Positions 60,850-64,000 of a stretch of 64,000 nucleotides of DNA are shown here, in pieces. Source of the stretch: Tubiluchus corallicola (taxonomy: Eukaryota; Priapulida; Priapulimorpha; Priapulimorphida; Tubiluchidae); NCBI GenBank assembly GCA_030141605.1, contig JAQGDQ010000397.1, forward strand, positions 124,001 through 188,000, in the 5' to 3' direction. Each line of letters opens with the position of its first letter. Positions within the stretch are counted from its first letter, which is position 1. The position numbers were made by a program, and so were the translations under genes. The notes below the pieces were generated by a model. It was given only the letters and a program-made list of their open reading frames with translations. It searched no databases and was not told the DNA's origin.

Positions 60850-62800
60850 GCTGATATTGTTGAGAGAGAGAAGCTAGGGGAATACGTCAGCACAGTTATA
60901 AAAAAACATAGCCATTCCGACCCAGCCGAAGCTCCAGTAGTCGGGCAGTTAATTAATTAACATTAATTGCCTAATTAGCGATCGTACTAACATTTCATAA
61001 GCTGGAGTTACATGATGCATACATGCATTATTATTTTATAAAAATGAATTTCTCACATTTTGCGTAAACAAGGTTGCTTGTAAGATTAACGAATGGTGAC
61101 TATATAGATTTTATATGGGTCTACAATAAAATTAATTTTGAATGTGTCTGCTGCTATAGTTTAGGCTTCTTTTCTGCGCGAGGCTATATGTGTGTATTTT
61201 TCCAGAAACCTTACAAAAAGAGCCAGTCTGACTACGTCAGCCAGTACGGACCCGTGAATTCAGCAATAACTGATATGGTCGCACATGAAATGTGCAGCTA
61301 ACCAGGTGCTGAGGGTTTTCAGACAGCCTACTGGATGAAGGCAAGCTACAGAAATTAGGGTGTAGAAGATTGAATACCCATGCTGCTTCATGAAGTGGCC
61401 CTATAATTGGAAGTTTAAATTCCAGAGGCTAGAGCAAAGATTTTTTAAGATTTCAACATGTAGCTTTAGCAAAAAAGAGAAAAAGAAAACCTTAAATTTT
61501 CATGTCATATTATCAGCCGTTACAAATAAGTCACTGCTTATTAGCAAAAAGTTTTCGACATGTAAATCATATCAAATGAAATCATGTTAGCGTTACTTTT
61601 TTCTTGTTTCTGCCTGATAATGATTTACATAACAATGAGATTATGAACTCTGGAAACAAAACGATGCTGTGACACACTGGGGTGTGTCAAGGCAGGCTTT
61701 AATTGGTTCTTTGAAATTGTAACGCTTACCTCTAATGCAAATACCTCGCAACTGCATGCAGTTCAATTACACACGTGCATTGTTTCTACAAATACATTAG
61801 CACATAAAAAGTTTATGTTCAGCATTTGCATAAATAATATATTCTGGTTGGATAGTTCATTAGCTATTTAAAGATGTTCTCCATTTTTGTTTAGGTAGAC
61901 AAATAATTCAAGAACCCATTCTTAATAGATCTGTTTTTACCTGCAAATATTCGTTAAAACAAAATTAACGAATATTGTGTAAAAAGTGACATTTTTCAAT
62001 GGCCTGTAAGTTAATCAGGCACAACAATGACCTTTATTGCACTATTTGCAGTCGCACGAACAATGGGAAGTATTTTCTGGGATAGCAACTTCCCCCAATA
62101 CATTTAACAAAAAATCACTGTAGCCTAATAACACTCTGCTAAGAGAGACTTTCCTCCGAGATAAATTTTAAACTGTTGAACTGAAAGTAGCGCCTTCTTT
62201 TCAATGTAATTGATTCATGACCACCAAATTTTCAGATGGGCCCCCAAGATATGACAGAAGGAAAAAATATTAATTTAAAGGAATACAAAATCACTCTTTT
62301 TACTATTAGTTCTTGTTACTAACTTGTTACGTATGCAACAAGAAACCACTTACACATTCTTATAAAGATTAATATGTATAGAATATGAGTCCACAACATG
62401 ATTATAATCTTCTGGGCGTGACCTAGAAGAATGTTTACAAGGATTTGCAAAGGTTTTTTCATAAAAGACTCGCCTTCCTCTTGCAATCGTGCTTGATGTA
62501 TGAGCGAAAAGAAAAAAATTAACTTTGTATAATCCACTACTAATCTGTCCACAAGCTTTATTATTTAGCTCTATCAACATTGTTATCAGCATAATATATT
62601 TCAGTAACTTGCGAAGTGGTAAAGATGTTGAGCGTGAAGTCGTTATAATTGCGGTGTTTACAGTTACAAAAAAAATAATTTCACGCTTCCACTGTCACGT
62701 CTTACGTCTGTAAGAATTACGGCAATGAGCAGAAACACAAGATTTTAACAATAAAAAGACATCATCTACATAACACCTGTTTTAAATTCTTTAGGACAAT
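60850..62800. other. Intergenic, nothing recognised
   Basis: AT-rich, with only short frames. The minus-strand frames at 62319-62592 may belong to the Penelope-like relic to the right, but I cannot identify a domain. Confidence 0.35.
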
Positions 62801-62819
62801 TGTTAAGCTATTTTTTTCT

Positions 62820-63160
62820 TAATAGCACAAAAACACTTGTGCAAAGGTAGGTCCTGGTGGCAAGCCCACTCCATTTCCTTGAATTTGTCCTCACAAAGTA
62901 TTATTAGACAGAAATTGTATTATTTTTAGAGAAACTTCCAATAAATCACATAGTCTGAGTTAAGAGTTCTAACAAGATCAGTATTATTAAAGAGAACAAA
63001 TACAAATGTTGACGGTTTCATCAGCTGGAATGCTGATAAAAAGGCTTTCTACATTAAAACTGAGTTTGCTGCAATTTTTAAAAAATGCAGTTTCTTTAAC
63101 AAACCTGAATGAATGTACTCAGGTAGTCATTATGTGTAAGGGGTTCGCAAATGGGCACTA
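62820..63160 (-). pseudogene. Penelope-like element reverse transcriptase relic
   Basis: On the minus strand near 63075-63010, SFNVESLFISIPADETVNIC matches the Penelope/telomerase-like reverse transcriptase motif (FDVxSLFTNVPxDE). Further on, near 62890-62850, GNGVGLPPGPTFA resembles the degraded GxxMGSPxSPxLA motif. Frames are broken. Confidence 0.6.
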
Positions 63161-63461
63161 AAGATTTTGAGATAGCATAAGTGACAGTACCAAGAGCAAA
63201 AATAATTGGCCCATTTAGGTTTGTGTTTTTCAGGAACCCCAAATAAGCCTTCTCTCAATGTACAGTAGTTCAGTTCCCTTAACTTTATTTTCAAACACTT
63301 AGCCGCTTGTTACTGTATCAATTTCTTTACTGGTCTGTTTATTTATAACCTATTTAGCTTTTGTTAACTACTTAATTAGTGCATGATAGGCTGTCCATAT
63401 ATAAACTCGTAGTGTGTTTGTAAATTTACCGCAGACGATGAAAGCATTCGACCAGGGATTA

Positions 63462-63960
63462 TTATTGAAATTGTTCCGATTCCTCATCTTCCGGTATACC
63501 TGGGCGAGGCGTCTGTTCTTCTTTTTCAGACTGTCCTTTGCCAAGGTCGTCTGATATCTTACTCCCCGGAAGACTCTCTTCGTTCTCCTTATCTACCTCC
63601 AAGAACAGAGCGTCGAAGGGATCCCATGCCAGACTTTCGGCATGCTCTGTAGCTTTTTCACTACCTTCTTTCCCTTGACTTAACGTTGCCCCTGGCAACG
63701 AAGTAAACATAGGAGCTGACCCTTCCTGGCCCCTCCAACTAAGATCTTCTCCTTCTTGGGAGATTGTGGGTTCAGATACACGGGCAGCTCTACGCAGAGG
63801 TCTGCCTGCTCTATTTATTTCTCGAGCTCCTGGTTTAGTGGACCAGGCAGCTGTGGGAGGTACTAGGCGTAAGTGGGTCACATGACACGTCCTTACTCGA
63901 CCCGTGTCCATGTTTTTAATCTTGTATCTTGTACTTAATCTAGCTAAAACAACATCTTAG
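63462..63960 (-). pseudogene. LTR retrotransposon pol C-terminal tail (partial, edge of window)
   Basis: Minus-strand frame from about 63955: VVLARLSTRYKIKN, then DTGRVRTCHVTHLRLVPP, the pattern of a retroelement integrase C-terminal end, followed by a charged, low-complexity Glu/Ser/Gly tail ending at 63462. A TAA stands just upstream in the same frame. The composition (GC-rich) differs from the flanks. Gypsy or BEL/Pao cannot be told apart from this piece. Confidence 0.5.
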
Positions 63961-64000
63961 CTAGACAAAGCTTGATGCATCATCTGAAGATAGTTTTCGA

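Noticed and set aside
60597-60893. Minus-strand 98-residue frame as a protein
   Set aside because: The island looks tRNA/SINE-like and the translation has no recognisable content.

Overview
This is eukaryotic DNA from an AT-rich, transposon-laden invertebrate animal genome. The evidence is spliced genes with GT-AG introns, animal-type Golgi and ER glycan-modifying enzymes, and remnants of APE-type LINEs, BEL/Pao and Ty3/Gypsy retroelements, a Penelope-like element and a piggyBac transposon. An invertebrate deuterostome such as a tunicate would fit, but the sequence alone does not decide this. There are no bacterial-style operons and no CRISPR arrays.

Five genes stand out, and all make secretory-pathway enzymes that modify glycans. 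(1) A CHST1/3/5/6/7-like 6-O-sulfotransferase lies on the minus strand at 2775-6879. (2) A galactose-3-O-sulfotransferase-like gene (GAL3ST/GAL3ST1 family) lies on the minus strand at 12663-14835. (3) An HNK-1/chondroitin-4-type sulfotransferase (CHST8-14 family) lies on the plus strand at 17682-22489. (4) An intron-less GT10 alpha-1,3-fucosyltransferase lies on the plus strand at 27299-28582. (5) A protein O-mannose kinase (POMK) lies on the plus strand at 38396-41168. In each sulfotransferase a small first exon encodes the cytoplasmic tail and signal anchor, and one large exon encodes the whole lumenal catalytic domain. I located those first exons by matching splice donor, codon phase and a hydrophobic anchor; longest-ORF calls would miss them. 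POMK is reconstructed as three exons in phase, giving 337 residues (351 from an upstream in-frame ATG), close to the usual length of that family.

The rest is mostly mobile-element debris. At 1-2600, 30.7-34.2 kb and 49.5-56.4 kb there are related copies of a large non-coding repeat family. It has long inverted ends beginning GCACTGGGAATA, an internal exact 100-bp tandem array and a 39-bp tandem array. At 7.2-10.7 kb a LINE relic, a fold-back element and a broken BEL/Pao pol lie end to end. A LINE sits antisense inside the intron of the HNK-1-type sulfotransferase gene (18.8-21.4 kb). A piggyBac relic lies at 36.2-37.5 kb, a LINE at 45.7-46.9 kb, a LINE 3' end at 58.7-59.4 kb, a Penelope-like relic near 63 kb and a retroelement pol tail at the right edge. 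Several microsatellites and minisatellites are scattered between them. A small GC-richer segment at 28.7-29.05 kb looks like exons of an unrecognised minus-strand gene.

The five enzymes would act on the same pool of secreted and cell-surface glycans: fucosylation and sulfation in the Golgi, and O-mannose phosphorylation in the ER. Whether their proximity is functional or only reflects local gene families cannot be decided from one window.
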